Part shown: positions 6,730-14,261 of the stretch, piece by piece | Layout of the letters: every line of letters starts with the position of its first letter | How positions within the stretch are numbered: the stretch's first letter is position 1 | NCBI GenBank assembly: GCA_915275065.1 | Contig: CAJZGD010000037.1 | Location: forward strand, 1 to 14,261 | Length of the DNA stretch: 14,261 nucleotides | Origin: an uncultured Corynebacterium sp. | Lineage (GTDB): Bacteria > Actinomycetota > Actinomycetes > Mycobacteriales > Mycobacteriaceae | Direction: 5' to 3' | Position numbers and translations under genes: made by a program | Notes under the pieces: generated by a model | The model's database searches: none | What the model was told of the DNA's origin: nothing | What the model saw: the letters and a program-made list of their open reading frames with translations, nothing else

Positions 6730-6938
6730 AGATATTATTATGCATCACCAGGTACGGTAATCTTGATAAAGAAACTAACTGCTTTTTAGATAAAATGTAA
6801 TCCCAATATGGAAATTAAAAATAAGAATACTACGCAAAGAAAATACTTGCACACAGTAATGTTATAAGGCAAATATAAAAATATGGGTGGGAAAATCGTG
6901 CCGCAACCCGGCATCACTACCGCTGCATATTTCCTAAT

Positions 6939-6958
6939 CCCCCATTGGGGGCTAGACT
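6939..6958 (+). promoter_or_regulatory. Putative gnd promoter: C5-ATT-G5 dyad directly upstream of the -10 TAGACT
   Basis: CCCCC-ATT-GGGGG (6939-6951) is a perfect dyad one base upstream of TAGACT (6953-6958), so it would fall between the -35 and -10 elements. The ATG follows 8 bases later with no Shine-Dalgarno, which suggests a leaderless or almost leaderless gnd message. The dyad may bind a regulator or be incidental. Confidence 0.4.
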
Positions 6959-6966
6959 AAGAAACC

Positions 6967-8421
<1,455 letters not shown>

Positions 8422-8435
8422 CCCACACCACAACC

Positions 8436-8466
8436 AGCGGACCTAGGAGAAAATCCTAGGTCCGCT
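8436..8466 (+). terminator. Perfect 13-bp hairpin after gnd
   Basis: AGCGGACCTAGGA (8436-8448), loop GAAAA, and the exact complement TCCTAGGTCCGCT (8454-8466). No T-run follows, so it is a U-tract-less hairpin that may end or attenuate gnd transcription or protect the 3' end while allowing partial read-through into the DUF21/CBS genes. Confidence 0.7.
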
Positions 8467-8497
8467 CAACCAATCGTCGACACCGAAACCAGCCACC

Positions 8498-9862
8498 ATG
8501 GATCTCCTCCTCTCCATACTGTCACTCATAGGATTCATCCTCCTCACCGCCAGCACCGGCCTTTTCGTTGCCGTCGAATTCGCACTCACCGGTCTCGAAC
8601 GCGCCACCATCGACCAAGACCTCGCCGCCCACAATGATTCCCGCGCCCACGCAGTCAAACGCGCCTTCCATAACCTTTCTTTTGTCCTATCCGGCGCCCA
8701 GCTCGGCATTACTATCACCACCCTTGCCACCGGTTACCTCGCGGAACCTATCCTCGCTAAATTCCTCAACCCCCTCCTCCACCTCACCGGACTGAGCGAA
8801 ACCTGGACCACCCCAACGGCCCTCGTCCTCGCCCTCATCATCGCCACCTTCCTTTCCATGGTTTTCGGCGAGCTCGTCCCCAAAAACATTGCCATCACCA
8901 ACCCCATTCGTACCGCCCGGTTTACTATCCAACCTGTTCACGCCTTCAACCTCATCTTCAAAGGATTTATCACCCTCCTTAATAAAACCGCCAACGCCCT
9001 TGTCCGCGCCATAGGCATCGAGCCGGCAGACGAGCTCGCCACCGCCCGGTCCGCCCAAGAGCTCACAACCTTAGTCCGCAACTCCGTTGGCGACGACGGC
9101 TTTGACGAAACCATCGCCAACTTCCTCGGCCGCTCCCTCCTCTTCGGCACCACCACTGCCGAGGAACTCATGACCCCCCGCTCCACCATCGAGACCCTCT
9201 CCCACGACGACACCATCCTTGACCTCCTCGCCAAGGCCGCCACCACCGGCTATTCCCGTTTCCCCGTTGTTAACGGCGACCTCGACGACACCATCGGCAT
9301 CGTTCACTACAAAGACGCCTTCGCTATCCCCACCCACCAGCGTGCCACCACCACCCTCGGCAGCATCGCCCACACCGTCCACGCTGTCCCCGAATCCCTC
9401 GACGGCGACGCCGTCCTCAACACCGTCCGCGCCACGGGCGCCCAAGTCATCCTGGTCAAGGACGAGTACGGCGGCACCGCCGGCCTCATCACCATCGAGG
9501 ACGTCATCGAAGAAATCCTTGGCGACGTCTACGACGAACACGACAACGAAGAAGAACAACAGGAATTCCACCAAAACACCACCAGCACCTGGACTATCTC
9601 CGGCCTCGTCCGCCTCGACGAATTGGAAGAAAACCTCGGATACCTTGCCCCCGAAGGCCCCTACGAAACCCTCGGCGGGCTCATCATGTATAACCTCGGA
9701 CGCATCCCCAAAACCGGCGACGAGCTCATACTCCCACCCACCACCAACCAGCCGACCGACGACACCACCCCACCGCCAACCACCTGGCACGCTACTGTCC
9801 TCGCCATGGAAGACCGCCGCGTCGACAAAGTGCTCCTCACCCCCACCACCAACCTAGACTAA
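8498..9862 (+). CDS. DUF21/CBS/CorC-domain membrane protein (HlyC/CNNM family), 454 aa
   Basis: Family members are related to CNNM/CorB metal transporters and to proteins labelled hemolysin C. Domain order: a DUF21 membrane domain (about 1-190) with three to four helices and the GELVPKN motif (124-130); a CBS pair (about 215-345) with MTPR (225-228), GYSRFPV (251-257) and the family hallmark KDEYGGTAGLITIEDVIEE (321-339); an acidic linker (346-357); and a CorC/HlyC transporter-associated domain (about 362-448) containing ISGLVRLDELEE. The likely role is Mg2+ homeostasis or efflux, inferred from the family. The ATG at 8498 has no visible Shine-Dalgarno and no clear -10 hexamer near it, so its start mechanism is unclear. 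Ten bases separate it from the paralogue downstream. Confidence 0.93.
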   Translation: MDLLLSILSLIGFILLTASTGLFVAVEFALTGLERATIDQDLAAHNDSRAHAVKRAFHNLSFVLSGAQLGITITTLATGYLAEPILAKFLNPLLHLTGLSETWTTPTALVLALIIATFLSMVFGELVPKNIAITNPIRTARFTIQPVHAFNLIFKGFITLLNKTANALVRAIGIEPADELATARSAQELTTLVRNSVGDDGFDETIANFLGRSLLFGTTTAEELMTPRSTIETLSHDDTILDLLAKAATTGYSRFPVVNGDLDDTIGIVHYKDAFAIPTHQRATTTLGSIAHTVHAVPESLDGDAVLNTVRATGAQVILVKDEYGGTAGLITIEDVIEEILGDVYDEHDNEEEQQEFHQNTTSTWTISGLVRLDELEENLGYLAPEGPYETLGGLIMYNLGRIPKTGDELILPPTTNQPTDDTTPPPTTWHATVLAMEDRRVDKVLLTPTTNLD

Positions 9863-9872
9863 GGAAGAAGCT

Positions 9873-10961
9873 ATGGGAGTCCTCACTACCATCGCCCTCA
9901 TTATCGCCCTCCTTGGCGGCAACGCCTTTTTCGTTGCCGCCGAATTCGCCCTCATTTCTTCCCGCCGTGACCGCATCGAAAACCTCATCGCCAACGGCAA
10001 CACCAGAGCAAGCCGAGTCCTCGGCGCCATATCCCACCTCTCCATCAACCTCGCCGCCTGCCAACTCGGCATCACCATCTGCTCCCTCATCCTCGGCAAA
10101 GTCGCCGAACCAGCCATCGCCCACTACCTCGAAATCCCCTTCGAACACCTCGGTATCCCCCACCAACTCCTCCACCCTCTTTCTTTCGTTCTCGCCCTCG
10201 CCATTATCACCTACCTCCACATCCTCCTCGGCGAAATGGTGCCCAAAAACATCTCCCTCACCAACCCGGAAACCCTCGCCATCTGGCTCACCCCCCCACT
10301 CCTCCTTTGGGCAAGGCTCTCCCGCCCCCTCATCAGCATGATGAACGCCGTCGCCCGCCACACCCTCAAACTCGTCGGCATCGAACAACGCGACGAACTC
10401 AACGCCACCGTCGACGAAAACCAACTCAAAACCATGATCACCGAATCTCGCTCCGAAGGCCTCCTCGACGCGGAAGAACACGCCCGACTCAGCAAAGCCC
10501 TCCGCAGCGGCCGCACCCTCGCCGAAGTCATGATCCCCCTCACCAAAGTCCGCACCCTCACCTTCGGCACCCGCGGCCCCCTCCTCACCGACGTCGAACA
10601 AGCCGTCCGAGAAACCGGCTTCTCCCGCTTCCCCGTCGAAACCACCCCCGGCACCTTCCAAGGATACGTCCACGTCAAAGACGTCCTCGACCGCTTCGAC
10701 GCCGGCAAAACCTACCCACCCAACGCCATCGTCCACCGCAGCGAAATCCGCCCCCTCCACAACATCGACGTCAACGAAACCCTCGACCGAGCCCTCCACA
10801 ACCTCCACCACAAATCCGCCCACATGGCCCAAGTCCGCGACCACGGCCAAGTCGTCGGCGTCGTCACCCTCGAAGACCTCATCGAAGAATACCTCGGCAC
10901 CTTCAACGACTGGACCCACAGCAACAACCGTGGCGGCAACACCACACCACCAACAGCATGA
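9873..10961 (+). CDS. DUF21/CBS membrane protein without CorC domain (HlyC/CNNM family), 362 aa
   Basis: Paralogue of the preceding gene and certainly in the same transcript. It has the DUF21 domain (about 1-180; AAEFAL at 22-27, GEMVPKN at 120-126) and a CBS pair (about 205-345; FSRFPV at 250-255, VVGVVTLEDLIEEYLG at 327-342). It ends soon after the second CBS, so the C-terminal transporter-associated domain of its neighbour is absent. AGGAAG (9862-9867) lies 5 bases before the ATG and overlaps the previous stop codon. Its own stop overlaps the next start (ATGA at 10958-10961), so translation of the three genes looks coupled. A heteromeric partnership of the two paralogues in metal transport is inference from the family and the operon. 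Confidence 0.92.
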   Translation: MGVLTTIALIIALLGGNAFFVAAEFALISSRRDRIENLIANGNTRASRVLGAISHLSINLAACQLGITICSLILGKVAEPAIAHYLEIPFEHLGIPHQLLHPLSFVLALAIITYLHILLGEMVPKNISLTNPETLAIWLTPPLLLWARLSRPLISMMNAVARHTLKLVGIEQRDELNATVDENQLKTMITESRSEGLLDAEEHARLSKALRSGRTLAEVMIPLTKVRTLTFGTRGPLLTDVEQAVRETGFSRFPVETTPGTFQGYVHVKDVLDRFDAGKTYPPNAIVHRSEIRPLHNIDVNETLDRALHNLHHKSAHMAQVRDHGQVVGVVTLEDLIEEYLGTFNDWTHSNNRGGNTTPPTA

Positions 10962-11827
10962 ACATCCTCACCGAAACCGAATGGCGCGCCCAAAACAACA
11001 ACCATATCAACCGCGCCCGCCGCTACACCGACGACCACCTCGCCCGTCGTAAAGCAGGCACCACACACCCCATCTTCGACTTCCTGTTCGAGTACTACCC
11101 CATCCGAATCTCCCACCTCCACCGCTGGCACCCCGGCATCGGCACCGGACTCGCCGACCCCAACCACACCAGCCCCCACACCGCCTGGCGGTACTACCAC
11201 CACCACAAAGGGGTAACCACAGCAGACGTATCCGCCTTCCTCACCGCACACAAACCAGCAATCACCCAAATCCACACCATCCTCACAAACACCACCACCA
11301 ACCCCACCCACTTTGACTGCTTTGGCCTGCACGAATGGGCCATGGTCTACCGCACCGACCACCCCCGCCACAATCTTCCCCTCAGACTCACCCCCACGGA
11401 AACTAACCAGGTCGTAGAACAGCACAACATCAAGTGCACCCACTTCGACGCCTACCGATTTTTCACCCCCGACGCCCAACCCCTGAATCTCACAGTTTTA
11501 ACCCGAGAAGACCGAACGCGCCGGGAACAACGGGGGTGCCTGCATGCCACGATGGATTTATATAAGTGGGCGGCAAAATTAGGGCCATTGATTCCCGGGG
11601 ATTTATGGTTGGATACTTTTGAATTGGCATGGCAAGCCCGTATTTTGGATATGGAAGCATCCCCATATGATTGTCGAAGTTTAGGGTTTGGGGTGGTCCC
11701 AATTGAGACCCCCGAGGGCAAACACGAGTATGTACGTCGGCAACGATTATTGGCTCACACGGGGGATTTATTACGGCACCGGATTATGGCCACGATCGAG
11801 CAAGCATTCGCGTTCAACTATAACTAA
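10958..11827 (+). CDS. Conserved actinobacterial protein, often labelled 3-methyladenine DNA glycosylase, 289 aa
   Basis: I recognise the family by the conserved N-terminal block HPIFDFLFEYYPIR plus HLHRWHPG at 37-60; database entries of this type are usually called 3-methyladenine DNA glycosylase. I see neither a helix-hairpin-helix/GPD motif nor an AAG-type fold signature, so the enzymatic label rests on transferred annotation and should be treated as unproven. The protein is soluble, rich in His, Trp and Tyr, and has no signal peptide. It begins at ATG 10958, overlapping the upstream stop by 4 bases (translational coupling). Codon choice changes abruptly near residue 180: C-ending codons before, G/T/A-ending codons after. 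The 93-base gap to the next gene shows no classical terminator. Confidence 0.8.
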   Translation: MNILTETEWRAQNNNHINRARRYTDDHLARRKAGTTHPIFDFLFEYYPIRISHLHRWHPGIGTGLADPNHTSPHTAWRYYHHHKGVTTADVSAFLTAHKPAITQIHTILTNTTTNPTHFDCFGLHEWAMVYRTDHPRHNLPLRLTPTETNQVVEQHNIKCTHFDAYRFFTPDAQPLNLTVLTREDRTRREQRGCLHATMDLYKWAAKLGPLIPGDLWLDTFELAWQARILDMEASPYDCRSLGFGVVPIETPEGKHEYVRRQRLLAHTGDLLRHRIMATIEQAFAFNYN

Positions 11828-11884
11828 ACGGTAACATTGGAGATTATGCCGGCCCTTTGAATAAAAGTTATACGCCGGAAAATC

Positions 11885-11896
11885 TTGCCGCGGCAA
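11885..11896. promoter_or_regulatory. 12-bp perfect palindrome TTGCCGCGGCAA upstream of the VWA gene
   Basis: TTGCCGCGGCAA is its own reverse complement and ends 24 bases before the ATG at 11921, just upstream of the ribosome site AAAGGG. It could be an operator in the leader or promoter of the VWA gene. It does not extend further. Confidence 0.35.
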
Positions 11897-11920
11897 CATG
11901 ATAGAAAGGGTATCTCTGCC

Positions 11921-13396
11921 ATGGGGCGCCATTCCGATGGACTCACCAATTACAAGTTTTCCACGCAGGTGTATGTGGTTATCGCGTGTTTAGTTGTTGC
12001 CGTCATCATTATTGTGTTTTGGGTCAAGGCAATTAACGGTGGTTCGACTACGGATAAGTCGAAATGCTTGGCTGGTGATCTCACGGTGAAAATAGCGTCG
12101 TCGGCGGGGGCGGAGTCGTTGGCAGCTAATGTTATCGACCAATATAATGCGAAAAAACCGGTGGTTCGGGATCATTGCATTACTGCGGAGGCTACCAAGT
12201 CGTTAGCGGAGGCAAGTGCGTATATTACTGACGAGTCGGATAGCGCGGTAACGCAAACGGTGGCCCAGGCGCAGCGGGCACCAGCACAAGCCTCGGCGGA
12301 ATGGCCAATTGTGCAGGTAGTCAAGGTGGGGATTGCATCAACGGAACGCGATGTTAGCCGGGAGAAGCTCACCGATGTGACTTACCCGGTTCAGGATAAT
12401 GCGGTGGCGTCGGCACTGGTTGCGGCCAGTTTGAATAATAATTCTGTGGATGCCACGAAGCAGGCGTTGATAAAGGATAAGTCGGTGACGGTCGCGTCTG
12501 CGGTGCAGGACGGCAAGAAATTCATTGTTGTCAACGAAACAAGTGCGCCGTCGAATTATACGTTTACCGAGATCAAGGATGTGGTGCAGCCGATACGGGT
12601 GGTGTCATTGACGGCCACGGATGCGGTTGCTGAGGATTCGGTCCGGGCTGGTGCGGATCTTGGTGCCAGCATGGTCAATGCGGATGCCGGGAAGCAGGCC
12701 ACGTCGGTGACGTCGTTGGCGGCGACAGAGGCGTTGCAGCAGTTTGATACGGAAGCGAATCCGGCGCCGGCTTCTACTGCTCCTTCTCCGGCTCAAGAGG
12801 CTCAGCCGCAGGCCGCGGCCGGTGATGTGACGAGTGCGAATACGTTGTTCTTATTTGATACGTCGGCGGCAATGGCACAGTCGGCGGATGATGGGCGCAC
12901 CTGGTTCCAGGTGGTTTCTAATGCGATTGCGCAGGCAGCACCAATGGTGGGGGTCCAGCACCAAGTGGCGTTGTGGAATTATTCGTCACCGCTGAACCCG
13001 GGGGTGAAAAAGGGGTGGCGAGAGAATGTGAGTTTTACCTCGTCGATGACGAATGAGGAGCTTGGTAATACGGCGATTGGGTTTACTACCGGTGGTGTGC
13101 CGCAGACTCGGGCGGCAACGGTGGCGGCGCTGAATTATGCCACGTCGTATGCGAAGGAATCTAGTCAGCCTGCCCGGGTGGTGCTTATTACTACTGGCAC
13201 GTCGGATTTGGGGGATATGTCGGCGGTGACACAGGCGTTGTCGGCGGCGAAGGCTGCGAAAGTGGAGCTGTCGGTGGTGCATGTGGGTACTGGTACGCAG
13301 GACAGCGAGTTAATGAAGGCAGCCCAGGCATCTGAGGTGGTGACGACTGCTGGTAACGTGGCGGATGTGATTGAAAAGCTCAGTGGGGTGAAATAA
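11921..13396 (+). CDS. Membrane-anchored substrate-binding-like / von Willebrand A domain protein, 491 aa
   Basis: An uncleaved N-terminal membrane anchor (about 17-38, YVVIACLVVAVIIIVFWVKAI) precedes an extracytoplasmic region. Residues 49-270 resemble a periplasmic-binding-protein fold as found in actinobacterial SBP-VWA proteins; Cys49 and Cys86 sit where those proteins usually have a cysteine pair, so a disulfide is likely. A Pro/Ala/Gln-rich linker (about 279-300) leads to a VWA domain (308-489). Its metal site is incomplete: DTSAA (313-317) replaces DxSxS and LITTGTSD (422-429) replaces the usual TDG. The function is unknown; a cell-envelope protein-interaction role is inferred. ATG 11921 is preferred, with AAAGGG 10 bases upstream; a TTG at 11885 is in frame but lies in a palindrome. 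Codons favour G and T, unlike the upstream genes. Confidence 0.85.
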   Translation: MGRHSDGLTNYKFSTQVYVVIACLVVAVIIIVFWVKAINGGSTTDKSKCLAGDLTVKIASSAGAESLAANVIDQYNAKKPVVRDHCITAEATKSLAEASAYITDESDSAVTQTVAQAQRAPAQASAEWPIVQVVKVGIASTERDVSREKLTDVTYPVQDNAVASALVAASLNNNSVDATKQALIKDKSVTVASAVQDGKKFIVVNETSAPSNYTFTEIKDVVQPIRVVSLTATDAVAEDSVRAGADLGASMVNADAGKQATSVTSLAATEALQQFDTEANPAPASTAPSPAQEAQPQAAAGDVTSANTLFLFDTSAAMAQSADDGRTWFQVVSNAIAQAAPMVGVQHQVALWNYSSPLNPGVKKGWRENVSFTSSMTNEELGNTAIGFTTGGVPQTRAATVAALNYATSYAKESSQPARVVLITTGTSDLGDMSAVTQALSAAKAAKVELSVVHVGTGTQDSELMKAAQASEVVTTAGNVADVIEKLSGVK

Positions 13397-13398
13397 GA

Positions 13399-13424
13399 GA
13401 AACCGACTGTTACGTCGGTTTTTT
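13399..13424. terminator. Shared terminator of the VWA and MerR genes
   Basis: AAACCGAC (13400-13407), loop TGTTAC and GTCGGTTT (13414-13421) form an 8-bp stem running into a T-run that ends at 13424, three bases after the VWA stop. The MerR stop codon (13423-13425) overlaps the T-run. On the minus strand the hairpin is followed by a T-rich tract, so it can serve both convergent genes. Confidence 0.85.
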
Positions 13425-13968
13425 AGGAGCTTTTGCGACGCCTAGCGGCGAGTTCATCAACCTCCGTTTCTGGGGTGTCGGTGGTGGGTTGGTCGACTCG
13501 TTCCGAGGGGAATGCGGAAATGGTGCCGGTGAGTTCTTTCATGATGCCGGGCACCGCAATGCCGAACACGCCTTGTCCGCCGCCGAGCAGGTCGATGACT
13601 TCTTCGGCGCTGCGGCATTCGTAGACGGTGGTGCCGTCAGAGACGAGGGTGATTTCGGCAAGGTCTTCGACGCCGAGGTCGCGGAGCTTGTCGACGGCCT
13701 GCCGAATGTTTTGGAGGGAAATACCAGTGTCGAGCAGTCGTTTGACGATTTTTAGGACCAGAATGTCTTTAAAGGAGTAGAGGCGTTGCGACCCGGAGCC
13801 CCGGGCGGTGCGGATACTAGGTTCCACGAGTTTGGTGCGGGCCCAATAGTCGAGTTGCCGGTAGGTGATGCCAGCGACTTGGCAGGCTATGGGTACTCGG
13901 TAGCCAAGGGCTTCGTCGGGTCCTCCCATATCGAAGAGTGATTCTTGAATGGGGTGGTCGTTAGTCAT
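13423..13968 (-). CDS. MerR-family transcriptional regulator, 181 aa
   Basis: DNA-binding regulator of the MerR superfamily. The winged helix-turn-helix spans about residues 24-92: YRVPIACQVAGITYRQLDYW, the wing SGSQRLYSFKDI and the helix ILVLKIVKRLLDTGISLQNI. The C-terminal part (100-150) is a small effector-like domain without the Cys ligands of metal-sensing MerR proteins, and the tail is Pro/Glu/Arg-rich. It resembles the actinobacterial FtsR/Rv1828-type regulators, of which two paralogues commonly flank a DUF151 gene. I prefer ATG 13968, with AAGGAG 11 bases upstream; the GTG at 13980 overlaps that ribosome site. A 25-bp dyad of MerR type about 115-140 bases upstream suggests autoregulation. 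The plus-strand VWA gene converges on it across a common terminator. Confidence 0.92.
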   Translation of the reverse strand: MTNDHPIQESLFDMGGPDEALGYRVPIACQVAGITYRQLDYWARTKLVEPSIRTARGSGSQRLYSFKDILVLKIVKRLLDTGISLQNIRQAVDKLRDLGVEDLAEITLVSDGTTVYECRSAEEVIDLLGGGQGVFGIAVPGIMKELTGTISAFPSERVDQPTTDTPETEVDELAARRRKSS

Positions 13969-14021
13969 TATTATTCGCACTCCTTGCGGTCTTATACTCC
14001 ACTAAAGAACTTCATGGTTTT

Positions 14022-14037
14022 GTTAGGGCGTTAGGGC
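14022..14037. repeat. Tandem 8-bp repeat GTTAGGGC x2
   Basis: Two exact, directly adjacent copies of GTTAGGGC lie in the non-coding region 54-69 bases upstream of the MerR start (GCCCTAAC twice on the gene's strand). The position suits a promoter-proximal regulator site, but slippage duplication is equally possible. Confidence 0.4.
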
Positions 14038-14082
14038 AAGGTTAACGAAGCTCCACTGTGAGGGCCTGCGACACGCCGCTAA

Positions 14083-14107
14083 TTTAAACCTCAGGTTGAA
14101 GTTTAAA
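14083..14107. promoter_or_regulatory. 25-bp MerR-type operator dyad
   Basis: TTTAAACCTCA (14083-14093), GGT, and TGAAGTTTAAA (14097-14107) form inverted 11-bp arms matching at 10 of 11 positions around a 3-base centre. Long dyads with short centres and ACCTC/GAGGT-like arms are typical of MerR-family sites such as SoxR. The nearest gene in the reading direction is the MerR regulator itself. TAAATT (minus, 14086-14081) at its edge could be a -10 hexamer. Confidence 0.6.
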
Positions 14108-14119
14108 CTTATTTTGGAT

Positions 14120-14143
14120 CTTTGTCACTCACCCGCGACAAAG
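14120..14143 (-). terminator. Stem-loop after the partial right-edge gene
   Basis: CTTTGTC (14120-14126) and GACAAAG (14137-14143) are perfect 7-bp inverted arms around a 10-base loop, 13 bases downstream of the stop codon of the right-edge gene. No T-run follows on the minus strand, so it is a weak terminator or RNA-end structure separating that gene from the MerR gene. Confidence 0.4.
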
Positions 14144-14155
14144 GTATCTCAATTA

Positions 14156-14261
14156 TTATTCTTTCGAATCGTTTTGGGGATTATCATCCGAACCCAATAA
14201 ATCCGCTTCGCTGACTCCCATGCTCTCCATGAGCTTGGAAAAATCCGCATCGGCGGCCGCG
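14156..14261 (-). CDS. C-terminal 34 residues of a minus-strand gene, probably DUF151 bifunctional nuclease (partial)
   Basis: An open frame runs from the right edge to a TAA at 14158-14156 and encodes an acidic tail (ADFSKLMESMGVSEADLL, then SDDNPQND, ending SKE). The core domain lies outside the window, so identity cannot be read from sequence. It is suggested by order: in corynebacteria a DUF151-type nuclease gene usually sits directly upstream of this MerR gene, as I recall from the odhI-ftsR region of C. glutamicum. An acidic, poorly conserved C-terminus fits that family's tail. Confidence 0.6.
   Translation of the reverse strand, partial: AAADADFSKLMESMGVSEADLLGSDDNPQNDSKE

Larger units (their letters stand above)
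5184..6966. mobile_element. Probable remnant of an integrated element (recombinase plus AT-rich flank)
   Basis: A complete tyrosine recombinase and about 550 bases of AT-rich, gene-free DNA separate the thioesterase gene from gnd, two genes I recall as neighbours in C. glutamicum. No other phage or plasmid genes, tRNA or clear flanking direct repeat is visible. Boundaries are only those of the adjacent genes, so the real element ends are unknown. A decayed prophage or integrative element is the simplest reading. Confidence 0.4.
6420..6966. other. AT-rich gene-free region between integrase and gnd
   Basis: About 550 bases with much higher A+T than either side. I find no convincing coding frame and no tRNA. 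It contains the integrase terminator, short dyads, repeated TTTCGCA motifs, several promoter-like TAnnnT hexamers (for example TAAAAT at 6791-6796) and, at its right end, the gnd promoter. It may hold the attachment site of the integrase, decayed element DNA or a small RNA; none of these is shown. Confidence 0.6.

Noticed and set aside
6420..6966. Small protein genes in the AT-rich region
   Set aside because: Frames starting with ATG are very short (for example 16 codons from the ATG near 6521) and lack ribosome sites and recognisable content.
9837..10919. 360-aa open frame on the minus strand across the second DUF21/CBS gene
   Set aside because: Same artefact of strand bias; repetitive Gly/Glu/Val composition and no recognisable domain.
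10307..10957. N-terminal extension of the glycosylase-like protein over 217 codons
   Set aside because: The Arg/Pro/His-rich translation is a shifted reading of the second DUF21/CBS gene; the family N-terminus starts at ATG 10958, coupled to the upstream stop.

Overview
The window reads as chromosomal DNA of a Corynebacterium (Actinobacteria, mycolic-acid group). I base this on the products and their order: a cyclopropane-fatty-acid-synthase-like protein divergent from a type II NADH dehydrogenase, a CorA transporter, a PaaI-type thioesterase near 6-phosphogluconate dehydrogenase (gnd), two tandem DUF21/CBS proteins, a membrane-anchored von Willebrand A protein, and a MerR regulator just downstream of what is probably a DUF151 nuclease. 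As I recall it, this resembles the ndh, gnd and odhI-ftsR neighbourhood of C. glutamicum. Moderate GC content and probable leaderless starts also fit. The species cannot be decided from the sequence alone.

Layout. Positions 38-1351 (minus) hold the CFA-synthase-like methyltransferase homologue, divergent from ndh (1511-2866, plus). A small SAM methyltransferase (2874-3485, minus) converges on ndh with a 7-base gap and is divergent from corA (3541-4680, plus). corA converges on the thioesterase (4677-5153, minus), and their stop codons overlap in one TTAA. A complete tyrosine recombinase (5271-6419, plus) with its own terminator follows, then an AT-rich stretch of about 550 bases without a gene. 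Together these look like the remnant of an integrated element between the thioesterase and gnd. gnd (6967-8421) ends before a perfect 13-bp hairpin. Next come two DUF21/CBS membrane proteins (8498-9862 and 9873-10961) and a conserved protein often labelled 3-methyladenine DNA glycosylase (10958-11827), which form a tight co-directional set. A VWA protein (11921-13396, plus) converges on a MerR regulator (13423-13968, minus) across a shared terminator. The right edge holds the last 34 codons of a minus-strand gene that precedes the MerR gene.

How the genes relate. Ndh feeds NADH electrons into the menaquinone pool. Gnd supplies NADPH and ribulose 5-phosphate in the oxidative pentose phosphate pathway. 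CorA and the DUF21/CBS pair belong to families tied to divalent metal (Mg/Co) homeostasis. The CFA-like protein belongs to a lipid-methylating family but has a damaged-looking cofactor motif. The window is mainly core metabolism plus one foreign insertion, and I do not see a multi-gene defence or biosynthetic system.

The least explained signals are these: a 25-bp near-perfect dyad upstream of the MerR gene; a block of about 4.5 kb (roughly 6960-11490) with extreme C-over-G bias on the plus strand, ending inside a gene; the lone recombinase with its AT-rich flank; and several proteins whose hallmark motifs are altered (SAM motif I, MIDAS, and the thioesterase HGG).
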